25,804 bases of DNA from Bordetella parapertussis (GCA_945870465.1 CAMBSS010000044.1:1-25804), one strand, 5' to 3'. Positions 1 through 6,530 are shown, counted from the stretch's first letter. Program-made: numbers and translations. The notes: generated by a model from the letters alone, not told the origin.

Positions 1-381
1 CAGGTACAGATGATGTTCCCGAGCGTGATTTCGATGTACCCCTACATCCAGTCCGGCCGCACCCGGGTGCTGGCGGTGATGAGCACGCGCCGCTCGCCGA
101 CGCTGACCGAAGTCCCGACGATCGCCGAGGCCGGCTATCCCGACCTCACCGCCGCCATCTGGTTCGGACTGAACGCGAGCCGCAACACGCCGCGTCCCAT
201 CGCGGACCAGCTTCAGCGGGTGGTGGCGAAGTCGGTGTCGAGCAATGAGTTCCGCGAACGCCTCCTGCGCGACGATGTGGAGCCCATCGGCAGCACGCCA
301 GACCAGTACGGCGCGTTCGTCAGCGCCGAACTGGCCAAGTGGTCCAAGGTCATCATCAACGCGAACATCAAGGCGGAATAG
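1..381 (+). CDS. Bug/TctC-family TTT solute-binding protein, 3' part only
   Basis: This is the C-terminal part of a periplasmic Bug (Bordetella uptake gene) receptor. These proteins capture carboxylates or other small solutes for tripartite tricarboxylate transporters. The reading frame is already open at base 1, so the start lies outside the window and about two thirds of the usual 320-330 residues are missing. What remains is typical of the family: a G-R-x-R-V-L-A-V block, the P-T-I-A-E-A-G-Y-P-D-L segment that precedes the second lobe, and the ending W-S-K-V-I-I-N-A-N-I-K-A-E, which matches the family's usual W-x-K-V-I-x-x-A-N-I-x-x-E tail. A second, broken Bug gene follows after about 100 nt on the same strand, so this may once have been a tandem pair. 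The ligand cannot be told from sequence. Confidence 0.93.
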   Translation, partial: QVQMMFPSVISMYPYIQSGRTRVLAVMSTRRSPTLTEVPTIAEAGYPDLTAAIWFGLNASRNTPRPIADQLQRVVAKSVSSNEFRERLLRDDVEPIGSTPDQYGAFVSAELAKWSKVIINANIKAE

Positions 382-483
382 CACGCTTCTCCGCGGGAGT
401 TGGCACGCCGCCGCGCGCGGTGTCATAGTCCGCGTCGCGCTGCCGGAAGTACCCGGCGGGTGCTGCCTTGGAGGAGGAGCGCC

Positions 484-822
484 GTGAACAAGACCCCTTG
501 CGGGATGATCCGCCGTTGCCGCTTTGCGCTGCACGGCGGTATTGTTTTCTTCTTGCTGTCTGCCACGGCCACTGCGGCGGGCTATCCCGACCGCCCGATC
601 CGCCTCCTGGTCCCGCAGGCGCCGGGCAGCGCCTCGGACACCGTCGCGGATAATCCGTTGAGGCCATTGCAAGCGGCCTCGTGCACCTATCGCATCGCGC
701 TGGTGCCGCGCGCCGGACAGAAGGTGCTGAGCCTGCGAACCGTAGCGGGTCGGGACGAGAAAACCACGCGGGCACTGTGCGCCGATGCGCACGGGTTCAG
801 CCTGCACGCGCGTGGCTGCTGA
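484..822 (+). pseudogene. Bug/TctC-family solute-binding protein, truncated after its N-terminus
   Basis: A GTG start sits 7 nt after a strong GAGGAGG ribosome-binding site (471-477). It opens a protein with a hydrophobic signal peptide ending at A-T-A-A-G, followed by the Bug N-terminal signature Y-P-D-R-P-I-R-L-L-V-P and P-G-S-A-S-D-T-V-A. From about position 650 the reading frame no longer resembles the family. It runs 50-60 residues of unrelated sequence to a stop at 820-822, giving about 112 residues instead of about 325. A deletion or rearrangement has therefore removed most of the gene while leaving the start signals intact. A short secreted peptide could still be made, but a working receptor could not. 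Confidence 0.75.
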
Positions 823-1131
823 GTCTCTTCCAGGCGCCCTGATACTCAAGGCAAGAGCGGTTCTGCAACGGGGTGCCGGCCGCCCCTGGCGGACGCGGTG
901 CGGTGCCGGGGCGCAACGGGCCTTGCAAATTCACCCCCGCGCAATGCCGGCCGGCGGGCAACGATTAACGACGGCGGAGCCATGGCTTGCCGGTCAACCT
1001 GGCCGCGCATGCGTAAATGCGCCTGACTTGATTGATTGCCTGGTGCGGCAGTTGCGAGATTGACCGTTCCGCTCACGAGGGATAAATTGATCGTTGTTAA
1101 GAACAGCGGTTTAAATATTCCATAGCGCTGC
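823..1131. other. Intergenic stretch with no recognisable gene
   Basis: No frame on either strand gives a protein I recognise, and the open frames here have the look of chance frames in GC-rich DNA. It may be worn-down sequence left after the Bug gene at 484 lost its 3' part. The final 50 bases become AT-rich and may hold the promoter of the next gene. Confidence 0.6.
1087..1115 (+). promoter_or_regulatory. Possible sigma-70 promoter of the small membrane protein gene
   Basis: TTGATC (1087-1092) and TTTAAA (1110-1115) are separated by 17 nt in a locally AT-rich patch, ending 16 nt before the ATG at 1132. Each hexamer matches the consensus at four of six positions. The fit is by eye only. The small gap would make a very short leader, in keeping with the lack of a clear ribosome-binding site. 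Confidence 0.25.
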
Positions 1132-1641
1132 ATGGGCACCCTCACTATCATCGGCGTCGCTGCGGCACTGCTCCTGGGGGCTCTCGGGATCTACCGCAAG
1201 TCGGCGGTGCGCAAGGTCGCGCGGTTGGTTCTCGGTATCTTCTTCGCGCTGGCTGCGTTGGCGACGCTCGGCCTGCTCTACGGCAGCTTTGCGTTGAGCC
1301 GCGAAGGCGGGGGCGTCCTGCTTTTTCTTGCGATTCCGGCCGGCGTCGTCGCATGGATCGCCGGCAACATGTTCTTTGCCAGCGTCGAACACGAGAGCTA
1401 CTACGACAACACGGTCGACGGGAAGATTCAACACAATATCGGTCTGCTTGACGCAGGCGAGGCTCAACTGCGAGAGAGCATCGCCAGGAAATCAGCAGAG
1501 CGCGGCGGATTCTGGTTGAGCGCGAAGCGGCGTGCGCGGCTGGATCAGGATATCGCCCACGAGCAGTGGTTGCTTGCGCAATTGCCCAAGTTGCGCCCGT
1601 CGCTGCTGCGGCCGGAGACGTACAAGGGCGATGAGCCTTGA
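1132..1641 (+). CDS. Small predicted inner-membrane protein with two N-terminal helices, unknown function
   Basis: I do not recognise this 169-residue protein. Residues 3-19 form one hydrophobic segment, a basic stretch (R-K-S-A-V-R-K-V-A-R) follows, and residues 31-51 and 62-79 are also hydrophobic, so two or three membrane helices are likely. The last 90 residues are soluble and charged, with probable helix around E-A-Q-L-R-E-S and a second helix near D-Q-D-I-A-H-E-Q-W. There is no good Shine-Dalgarno sequence before the ATG. The last few codons overlap the decayed Bug fragment on the opposite strand (homology to it reaches about 1634), so the natural C-terminus may have been lost and the present stop supplied by that fragment. 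The frame is long, and its hydrophobic and amphipathic pattern looks like real protein, but there is no family evidence. Confidence 0.6.
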   Translation: MGTLTIIGVAAALLLGALGIYRKSAVRKVARLVLGIFFALAALATLGLLYGSFALSREGGGVLLFLAIPAGVVAWIAGNMFFASVEHESYYDNTVDGKIQHNIGLLDAGEAQLRESIARKSAERGGFWLSAKRRARLDQDIAHEQWLLAQLPKLRPSLLRPETYKGDEP

Positions 1642-1883
1642 TGAAGGTCATGAAATCGGCCGGTGACTCGGCGTGTGCAACGACGCCCTGTTTGACGAGT
1701 TGGTCCTGCACCTCGGGCGTCTGCAACGCCTTGACGATCTCGCCGTAGAGTTTGTTGCCGATGGCGGCGGGCGTTTTGGACGGCAGCACCACGCCCTGCC
1801 ACGACGTGATTTCGAAGCCGGGCAGTGTTTCGGCCACCGTCGGCAATTCGGGCAGCAGCGCATCGCGCTTCGCGCCGGTGGGG
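1634..1883 (-). pseudogene. Bug/TctC solute-binding protein, C-terminal fragment
   Basis: Read on the minus strand, this gives about 80 residues that match the Bug C-terminal lobe: T-G-A-K-R-D-A-L-L-P-E-L, then P-T-V-A-E-T-L-P-G-F-E, S-W-Q-G-V-V-L-P and S-P-A-D-F-M-T-F-I-K-A. There is no start codon with a leader or N-terminal lobe. The family match stops abruptly at F-I-K-A on one side and at about 1883 on the other. The 1883 side abuts a short GC-rich palindrome (1889-1902). The fragment overlaps the end of the plus-strand gene at 1132-1641. It is a relic, not a functional gene. Confidence 0.82.
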
Positions 1884-1888
1884 ACTAC

Positions 1889-1902
1889 GGGGTCCTGACC
1901 CC
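1889..1902. repeat. Short palindrome GGGGTC-CT-GACCCC
   Basis: Perfect 6-bp arms surround a 2-base centre. The same half-site, GGGGTCAGGTCT, occurs at 2136-2147. Pairs of GGGGTC/GACCCC half-sites commonly flank REP-like elements in proteobacteria (general knowledge). Here one copy lies at the exact edge of the Bug fragment. Confidence 0.5.
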
Positions 1903-1973
1903 GAGCCCGGTGAAGCGGTCAACGCGCGTCGAAATCAGCCTCCTCGGGTCGACGCAGGAACGAAGAATCCACG

Positions 1974-2069
1974 CGAGAGGGGAGTTTTCAGAAAACACCG
2001 CGCGATTGACCGGTTGGCGGACTGGCGATATCGTTGCCGACAGTCAAAAGTGGCGTTTAAATTTCCTAT
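1974..2069 (+). repeat. Diverged end-like repeat, copy A (possible IS91-type terminal sequence)
   Basis: This roughly 100-bp block begins GAGAGGGGAGTTTTCA, passes through TTGACCGG...GGCGATA, and ends in the 15-mer GTTTAAATTTCCTAT (2055-2069). The same order of motifs occurs at 2434-2537 (copy B), where it directly follows the transposase fragment. The 15-mer is identical in both copies, while the interior is diverged and needs small gaps to align. The orientation is the same. I infer that both are transposon ends, because copy B lies just downstream of an IS91-type transposase terminus. Confidence 0.55.
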
Positions 2070-2135
2070 TCGCCCTCCGCTTGATTCGTCTTCCATTTGC
2101 GCCACAGCCACGGCAACAGCACGAGGTAAGGTAAC

Positions 2136-2180
2136 GGGGTCAGGTCTATTATCGTAGCATGTCAAGAGTTGCATAATTAC
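2136..2180 (+). repeat. REP-like GGGGTCAGGTCT element
   Basis: GGGGTCAGGTCT (2136-2147) is followed by an AT-rich tail containing TGTCAAGAGTTGCATAATTA. The combination of this half-site with a TGTCAA...TTGCA tail resembles sequences seen around REP-associated transposase genes (IS200-like) in other proteobacteria. That is recalled knowledge, and no such transposase gene is present in the window. Confidence 0.4.
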
Positions 2181-2320
2181 GCGAAGTCCTTCCCCAGAGC
2201 CCGCTGCTCGCGGGCGTTGGGGTTTCAGCTTCTGTTGAAAACCGGCGCCGCGGTTTACTGCGCGAGCGAGCGCTCGGCTTCCGCGATCGTGCCGGGTCCA
2301 CCGAAGAAGACAAGCGAGTC

Positions 2321-2489
2321 CGCAGACGAACATGGGCACGGCGCGCCGACGCGCATGAACTGGGCGCGCCTGCTCAAGCGCGTCTTCGACATCGATCCCG
2401 AACGCTGCCCCCATTGTGGCGGCGGCTTTAATCGAGAGAGGGGTTTTCACCAAAGACTCGTGTTTGACTACCCGCTGGTGAGCCCATAG
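2321..2489 (+). pseudogene. IS91-family transposase, C-terminal remnant
   Basis: The reading frame contains H-G-A-P-T-R-M-N-W-A-R-L-L-K-R-V-F-D-I-D followed by E-R-C-P-H-C-G-G. This is the characteristic block near the C-terminus of IS91/ISCR-type (Y2 rolling-circle) transposases, ending in a C-x-x-C zinc-ribbon half. Complete proteins of this kind continue with K-I-I-A-A-I and a tail of about 40 residues. Here the frame instead passes directly into copy B of the repeat and stops at 2487-2489. The catalytic two-tyrosine domain is absent. Residues upstream, from about 2169, may be older transposase sequence but are not clear. Confidence 0.8.
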
Positions 2490-2537
2490 AGTTCTTGGCA
2501 GAAAAAAAGACGCAAAAAGGGGGTTTAAATTTCCTAT
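2434..2537 (+). repeat. Diverged end-like repeat, copy B
   Basis: It begins GAGAGAGGGGTTTTCAC, contains TTGACTACC and CATAGAGTTC-TTGGCAG with an A-rich run, and finishes with GTTTAAATTTCCTAT (2523-2537), which is identical to the end of copy A. It lies at the exact point where the transposase remnant loses its family match. Such a sequence would fit a terminal region of the lost element. Confidence 0.55.
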
Positions 2538-2670
2538 ACGCGGTCTACCGCTGAGCGGCCGGCATCGCCAGCATCTATGATGCAACAAGAACAATTGGCG
2601 TCAGTGTAAATTTTCCGCTTGGTAGGCTGAGCGTCGCCGGTTGCATAGTTACACTGAACCCATTATTTAG

Positions 2671-2721
2671 TGTGATTGACTACCGGCCAGTCAGGCGATA
2701 GAGTTCCCGTCAGCGAAAAAG
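2671..2721 (+). repeat. Partial repeat, copy C
   Basis: TTGACTACC, then GATAGAGTTC-CCGTCAGCG and an A-rich run, repeat the middle of copy B in the same order and spacing. The flanking GAGAGGGG and GTTTAAATTTCCTAT parts are missing. This copy lies 67 nt upstream of the hepT gene and may supply its promoter. Confidence 0.45.
2676..2704 (+). promoter_or_regulatory. Possible promoter of the hepT-mntA pair inside repeat copy C
   Basis: TTGACT (2676-2681; five of six to the -35 consensus) and TAGAGT (2699-2704; four of six) are separated by 17 nt and lie about 85 nt upstream of the hepT start. Copy B carries the same two boxes. This is judged by eye only. Confidence 0.3.
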
Positions 2722-2787
2722 AGGGAAAGCATTCTTTTCGCTTGGATTGGTTCAAATCCGGAAAACAGGATTTTTGACGACAACCCG

Positions 2788-3186
2788 ATGCTCGATTTTT
2801 CTTCACTTGCCAAAGCGGTTAAGTCGCTTTCGGCGGCACTTGATGCCTCCAAGACACGTCCCGGCGATGAATTTATTCGCGACGCGTCAATCCAGCGGTT
2901 TGAATACACCTACGAGCTTTGTGTCAAATCCCTGCGCCGCCAGTTGGAGGCGATGTCGGACTCGCCTGCCGACGTCGATGCGCTGGGCTACAGGGACATG
3001 ATCCGCTCCGGTGTCGAGCGCGGATTGCTTGATTCCGAGGAACGGTGGTTCGGCTACCGGGAACTTCGCAACATCACCAGCCATATCTACGACCCCGCGA
3101 AAGCTGATCGGGTATTTGGTGCTTTGCCGCGGTTTCTTCGCGACGCCAAGGCGTTGCATGTGCAGTTGCGCAAGGTTGCGTCATGA
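2788..3186 (+). CDS. hepT: HepT-like HEPN toxin (nucleotidyltransferase substrate-binding protein, HI0074 type)
   Basis: This is an all-alpha HEPN-fold protein of 132 residues, normal for the family. The RNase active site R-x4-H-x-Y is intact as Arg94, His99 and Tyr101 (R-N-I-T-S-H-I-Y). The segment F-E-Y-T-Y-E-L-C-V-K-S-L-R is the usual helix of HI0074-type proteins. In studied HepT/MntA pairs, HepT cleaves RNA, and the antitoxin silences it by adding AMP to the tyrosine of this motif. The ATG was chosen because the preceding frame has no family sequence; its ribosome-binding site is weak. The stop overlaps the start of the next gene (ATGA), so the two are translationally coupled. The toxin carries every residue expected for activity. 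Confidence 0.9.
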   Translation: MLDFSSLAKAVKSLSAALDASKTRPGDEFIRDASIQRFEYTYELCVKSLRRQLEAMSDSPADVDALGYRDMIRSGVERGLLDSEERWFGYRELRNITSHIYDPAKADRVFGALPRFLRDAKALHVQLRKVAS

Positions 3187-3503
3187 CCGTCAGATCAACG
3201 AACAACGTTGAGCTGGTACTCGCACCGCAGCACCTTGCGCTCGTGCGCCGGCTGTTGCACACACACACACCGGATCACCGTGCCTACGCGTTCGGTTCGC
3301 GCGTCGTCTCGAAACCAGCCGAACGCGCCCGCCTGAAGCCGCATTCCGACCTTGACCTGGCACTGGAAGGACCGCCTCTACAGCCGGAACAGTCGTTCGC
3401 GCTGCGTGAGGCGTTTAGTGAAAGCGACTTGCCGATGCGGGTGGATGTGGTCGAGGCGGTCGATTTGCCGGCGGCTTGGGATATTCGAGCCTGGCCCCTT
3501 TAA
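3183..3503 (+). CDS. mntA: MntA-like nucleotidyltransferase antitoxin, C-terminus cut off by a palindromic repeat
   Basis: This is a minimal nucleotidyltransferase of the polymerase-beta fold, predicted to use ATP to adenylylate the HepT partner encoded just upstream. The G38-S39 motif is present, followed by D56-L-D58, and the third acidic residue is probably Asp88 in M-R-V-D-V-V-E. The spacing between G-S and D-x-D is 16 residues rather than the usual 10, because of an inserted K-P-A-E-R-A-R-L. The family normally continues 10-15 residues past W-D-I with a helix that packs on the fold. Here the last codons (A-W-P-L-stop) are made by the repeat at 3488-3549. The first half contains a CA run (3258-3270) that could slip. 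Catalytic residues remain, so the protein may still work. Confidence 0.87.
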   Translation: MTVRSTNNVELVLAPQHLALVRRLLHTHTPDHRAYAFGSRVVSKPAERARLKPHSDLDLALEGPPLQPEQSFALREAFSESDLPMRVDVVEAVDLPAAWDIRAWPL

Positions 3504-3549
3504 TTGGCAGGGAATCACCAATCAAAGGGGCTCAGCCTGGCCCCTTTGT
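3488..3549. repeat. Compound palindromic repeat at the mntA terminus
   Basis: AGCCTGGCCCCTTT occurs twice as a direct repeat (3488-3501 and 3534-3547). Between them, GCCCCTTTAATTGG (3494-3507) pairs with CCAATCAAAGGGGC (3518-3531) around a 10-base loop, and AAAGGGG (3524-3530) also pairs with CCCCTTT (3541-3547). Two alternative hairpins are therefore possible. The first contributes the stop codon of mntA. Lying between two convergent genes, it may also end transcription in both directions. Confidence 0.75.
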
Positions 3550-3562
3550 TTAATAATGCGGT

Positions 3563-4288
3563 CTAGTTCGTCTTGCGAAAAACAACCACGTGCTGCCACG
3601 GCAGGCCGCCGACAGTTCGAACCCATTCGAGCGGATGCAGCGCGGCTTCCTTCTTCACCTGGGCTTCGGTCATGGTGTGCAGGGGTTTTATCGGCACTGT
3701 TCTATCGTTGCCCCTGAATTCGACGAACACCAGACGTCCACCGGGTTTCAGCGCGCGCGTGATGGCCGCCAGCATCTCATACGGAAATTCGAACTCGTGA
3801 TAAACGTCCACCATGATCACGAGGTCGAGTGTATTCGCGGGCAGGCGCGGGTCGGTGAGCGTGCCCAGCACGGCTTTCACGTTTGTAGCGCCGCGCCTTG
3901 CCACCTGCTGTTCCAGCAACTTGATCATTTCGGGCTGGATGTCGACGGCGTACACCGTGCCGCCGGCGCTTACGCTCTGCGCCATGCGCCACGCATAGTA
4001 ACCGGTGCCGGCGCCGATATCGGCGACCGTCATGCCGGGCTTCAACTCGAGTGCGGCGAGCACCAGGTCCGGCCGCTCTTCTTCCATGCGTTCGGTGCGT
4101 TCCAGCCATTGCGCGCCGTGAAAGGTCATCACCTGCGCGATCTCGCGGCCCTGGTGTATTTTGCCGATGCCGTCGGCACTGGCCGCGGCCGTCGTATAGC
4201 GGGGCACCGCAGGCTCGCTAGCGGAAACAAATGCCGGCAGGGCGAGCGCGGCGATCAACAACAATGCCGTCCGGAAATTACAGCGCAT
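3563..4288 (-). CDS. Class I SAM-dependent methyltransferase with an N-terminal signal peptide
   Basis: The 241-residue protein starts with a clear export signal (positive M-R-C-N-F-R, hydrophobic L-L-L-I-A-A-L-A-L, cleavage near V-S-A-S). The methyltransferase fold follows: motif I is V-A-D-I-G-A-G-T-G-Y-Y for SAM binding, the acidic residue after beta 2 is in V-Y-A-V-D-I-Q-P-E, and motif post-II/III is in L-V-I-M-V-D-V-Y-H-E-F. The K-P-G-G-R-L-V-F-V-E-F strand is also typical. It belongs to the Methyltransf_11/25/31-like group, and its substrate is unknown. The gene starts 1 nt after the stop of the upstream RIO kinase, so the two are one transcription unit. The export signal is odd for an enzyme that needs cytoplasmic SAM, although exported or membrane-anchored homologues of this kind are known in proteobacteria. 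Confidence 0.85.
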   Translation of the reverse strand: MRCNFRTALLLIAALALPAFVSASEPAVPRYTTAAASADGIGKIHQGREIAQVMTFHGAQWLERTERMEEERPDLVLAALELKPGMTVADIGAGTGYYAWRMAQSVSAGGTVYAVDIQPEMIKLLEQQVARRGATNVKAVLGTLTDPRLPANTLDLVIMVDVYHEFEFPYEMLAAITRALKPGGRLVFVEFRGNDRTVPIKPLHTMTEAQVKKEAALHPLEWVRTVGGLPWQHVVVFRKTN

Positions 4289-4289
4289 T

Positions 4290-5135
4290 TTATTTCACCG
4301 CCATGCGCAGCCGCCGCGCGGCATCCTCGGCGCGCGCGTCGTCGATTTCGCGCACTATGCTCTTCAGGTCGACGGGTTTCTCGCTGTGTTCGAAAGTGCC
4401 CGTCAGTTTGACCTCCGGAGTCAGCGCGCCCTGCTCGTAGAGCGCCCAGATTTCCTTGCCGTATTCAGTCGTCAACAATTCCGGCGCGCTGCGTCCGAAG
4501 TAATTCGTCAGGTTGCCAATATCGCGTTCCAGCATGTCGCGCGCGTGATTGTTGCCCGCCGCATTGACGGCCTGTGGCAGGTCGATGATGACGGGGCCCG
4601 CCGCGCCCAGCAATATGTTGTATTCGGAAAGGTCGCCATGCACGATGCCGGCGCACAGCATGCGCACGACTTCTGTCATCAACACGCCATGGTACGTGCG
4701 CGCCTGTTCGGCCGAAAACTCTAGGTCGTTAAGTCGCGGCGCCGGCTCGCCTGTGTCGTCGGTCACCAGTTCCATCAACAGCACGCCGGAGTGAAAATTG
4801 TACGGAGTGGGAACATGCACGCCGGCCGCGGCGAGGCGGTAGAGGGCATCTACCTCGGCGCTTTGCCAGGCTTCTTCCTGCACCTTGCGTCCGTAGCGCG
4901 TGCCTTTTTCCATGGCGCGCGCGCGGCGGCTGTTCTTGGTTTTGCGGCCTTCGGTGTAATCGACCGCCTGGCGAAAGCTGCGCTTGTTCGCTTCCTTGTA
5001 GACCTTGGCGCAGCGTATCTCGTCCCCGCAGCGCACGACGAAGATCATGGCTTCTTTGCCGCTCATGAGCTGGCGGATCACCGCGTCGACGAGACCGTCT
5101 TCGACCAGCGGTTCGAGGCGCGGGGGGATTTTCAT
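4290..5135 (-). CDS. RIO1-type serine protein kinase
   Basis: This 281-residue protein is an atypical protein kinase of the RIO family, similar to stand-alone bacterial RIO proteins. The flexible nucleotide loop is S-G-K-E-A-M-I-F-V-V (25-34), the ATP-anchoring lysine is Lys44 in C-A-K-V-Y-K-E, the catalytic loop is H166-G-D168-L-S-E-Y-N173, and the metal-binding aspartate is Asp185 in I-I-D-L-P-Q-A-V. All are intact. Residues 61-85 form a highly basic stretch that may bind RNA or ribosomes. Archaeal and eukaryotic RIO proteins act in ribosome maturation, whereas the targets of the bacterial ones are poorly known. The gene leads a two-gene unit with the exported methyltransferase. The ATG gives the standard N-terminus; the upstream sequence holds a palindromic repeat. 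Confidence 0.92.
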   Translation of the reverse strand: MKIPPRLEPLVEDGLVDAVIRQLMSGKEAMIFVVRCGDEIRCAKVYKEANKRSFRQAVDYTEGRKTKNSRRARAMEKGTRYGRKVQEEAWQSAEVDALYRLAAAGVHVPTPYNFHSGVLLMELVTDDTGEPAPRLNDLEFSAEQARTYHGVLMTEVVRMLCAGIVHGDLSEYNILLGAAGPVIIDLPQAVNAAGNNHARDMLERDIGNLTNYFGRSAPELLTTEYGKEIWALYEQGALTPEVKLTGTFEHSEKPVDLKSIVREIDDARAEDAARRLRMAVK

Positions 5136-5233
5136 GGCGCGATTATGCGGGCTTTCGCGGTTTCGGGCTGCGACAGTTTCAATTAGCCGTTATGCGGCAG
5201 CCTGACAAGCCGCACGCGCATGGCGATCGTTAT

Positions 5234-5336
5234 CGTCGTTCCCGCGCAGGCGGGAACCCAGGAGATTCAAATGTTTCTGGATACCCGCCCCGGCTTGCAA
5301 CCTGCCGGGGCAGGCTCTCACGCGCGGGTATGACGA
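5234..5336. repeat. Nested palindromic intergenic repeat, copy 1
   Basis: The element opens GTCGTTCCCGCGCAGGCGGG and closes CGCGGGTATGACG, giving imperfect terminal inverted repeats of the widespread CGTCAT...CCCGC...GGGAA-CCAG type. Inside is a second palindrome, CCTGCCGGGGCAGG (5301-5314). A 23-bp stretch (5301-5323) is found exactly, in inverted orientation, at 22850-22872. It separates two divergent gene ends (the RIO kinase start and the CoA-transferase stop). Confidence 0.75.
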
Positions 5337-5351
5337 TCGAGCGGATCGTCT

Positions 5352-6530
5352 CTAAATCACCTTGCGTTCGCGCAGCGAGCTGATTTCGGCGTCCTTGAGG
5401 CCCAATTCGCGCAGGATCTCGTCATTATGCTGGCCGCGTTCGGGTGTCGCCATGCGCAGTTTGACCGGCTTGGTGCCGAGGTTCACGCCCTGCGCGACGA
5501 GATTCATGCGGCCCAGCGTAGGGTGGTCGATGGGTTGTGCCAAGCCGATGTGCTTCACCTGCGGATCGGCGAACATCTGGTCGATGGTGTAGATGGGGCC
5601 GCACGGCACGCCCGCCTTGTTGAGCAAATCGACCCAGTCCGCGCTTTTCTTCTCGATGATTTTTGTGCCGATGGCATCGTTCAACGCGCCGCGATTTTTC
5701 GAGCGCAGCTTGAAGTCGATGAAATCGGGATGCGTGATGAGCTCGGGTGAGCCGATCGCGTTGCACAGCCGCGGGAACATGGCGCCGGAGCCGGAGATGT
5801 TGATATAGCCATCGGCGGTTTTGAAGACGCCCTGCGGCACCCCGGTCGGATGGTCGTTGCCGGCCTGCGGCGGCACTTCGCCGTCGATCAGATAGCGCGC
5901 CGCCTGGAAATCCATTAACGCAACCAGCGCCTGCAGGAGCGACGTGTTCACCCACTGGCCGACGCCGCTACGTTCGCGCTGCAGCAGTGCCAGCAAAATA
6001 CCGAACGACAGATAAACTCCCGAGCCGCTGTCCGAGATGGCGATGCCTACCCGCGTGGGAACCGTGTCGGGAAGGCCGGTGATTGACATCAGGCCGCTCA
6101 CGCCCTGCACAACCTGGTCGAGGCCCGGACGGTTTGCATACGGGCCGTCCTGGCCGAAGCCGGAGATGCTCGCGTAGACCAGGCGCGGATTGGTTTTTTT
6201 CAGCGTTTCATAGTCGATGCCGAGGCGGTGCTTGACGTCGGGCCGGTAGTTTTCGATCACGACGTCGGCTTTGTCGGCGAGGCGTTTGAATATCGCGAGA
6301 CCTTCGGGGTCTTTCAGATTGAGCGTCAGGCTCCTCTTGTTGCGATGCAGGTTCTGAAAGTCAGAGCCGTGGCGCAGGTCCCATGCGTTGTCTTCGTCGC
6401 CAGGCTTCGTCAGTTCTTCGACCTTGATCACGTTGGCGCCCCAGTCGGCAAGCTGGCGGGCGGCAGTCGGGCCTGCGCGCGCGCGCGTCAGATCAAGCAC
6501 GAAAAAGGGGGACAGGGGCAGATCGGTCAT
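5352..6530 (-). CDS. Class III CoA-transferase (CaiB/BaiF, formyl-CoA transferase-like)
   Basis: This 392-residue cytoplasmic enzyme is predicted to move CoA between carboxylic acids. The family landmarks are present: V-L-D-L-T-R-x-x-A-G-P near the N-terminus, A-D-W-G-A-x-V-I-K-V-E, the R-N-K-R-S-L-T-L-N-L-K block that contacts CoA, and Y-A-S-I-S-G-F-G-Q-D-G-P-Y. The catalytic aspartate is probably Asp138 in R-P-G-L-D-Q-V-V-Q-G. Length and order match complete members. I chose the ATG at 6530 over one 24 nt upstream because GGAGAA sits 3 nt before it and the family begins there. Substrates cannot be inferred. Relatives in Burkholderiales often lie next to Bug genes, as here, where a divergent Bug gene starts 133 nt away. 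That suggests activation of an imported carboxylate. Confidence 0.93.
   Translation of the reverse strand: MTDLPLSPFFVLDLTRARAGPTAARQLADWGANVIKVEELTKPGDEDNAWDLRHGSDFQNLHRNKRSLTLNLKDPEGLAIFKRLADKADVVIENYRPDVKHRLGIDYETLKKTNPRLVYASISGFGQDGPYANRPGLDQVVQGVSGLMSITGLPDTVPTRVGIAISDSGSGVYLSFGILLALLQRERSGVGQWVNTSLLQALVALMDFQAARYLIDGEVPPQAGNDHPTGVPQGVFKTADGYINISGSGAMFPRLCNAIGSPELITHPDFIDFKLRSKNRGALNDAIGTKIIEKKSADWVDLLNKAGVPCGPIYTIDQMFADPQVKHIGLAQPIDHPTLGRMNLVAQGVNLGTKPVKLRMATPERGQHNDEILRELGLKDAEISSLRERKVI

Noticed and set aside
785..1063. Open frame on the plus strand between the broken Bug gene and the membrane protein
   Set aside because: It has no ribosome-binding site or motif, and its composition fits a chance frame in GC-rich DNA.
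2671..2721. Resemblance of GATAGAGTTCCCGTCAGCG to a type I-E CRISPR repeat
   Set aside because: Only a few bases match. There is no array of regular spacers and no cas gene in the window; the copies are irregularly spaced and diverged.
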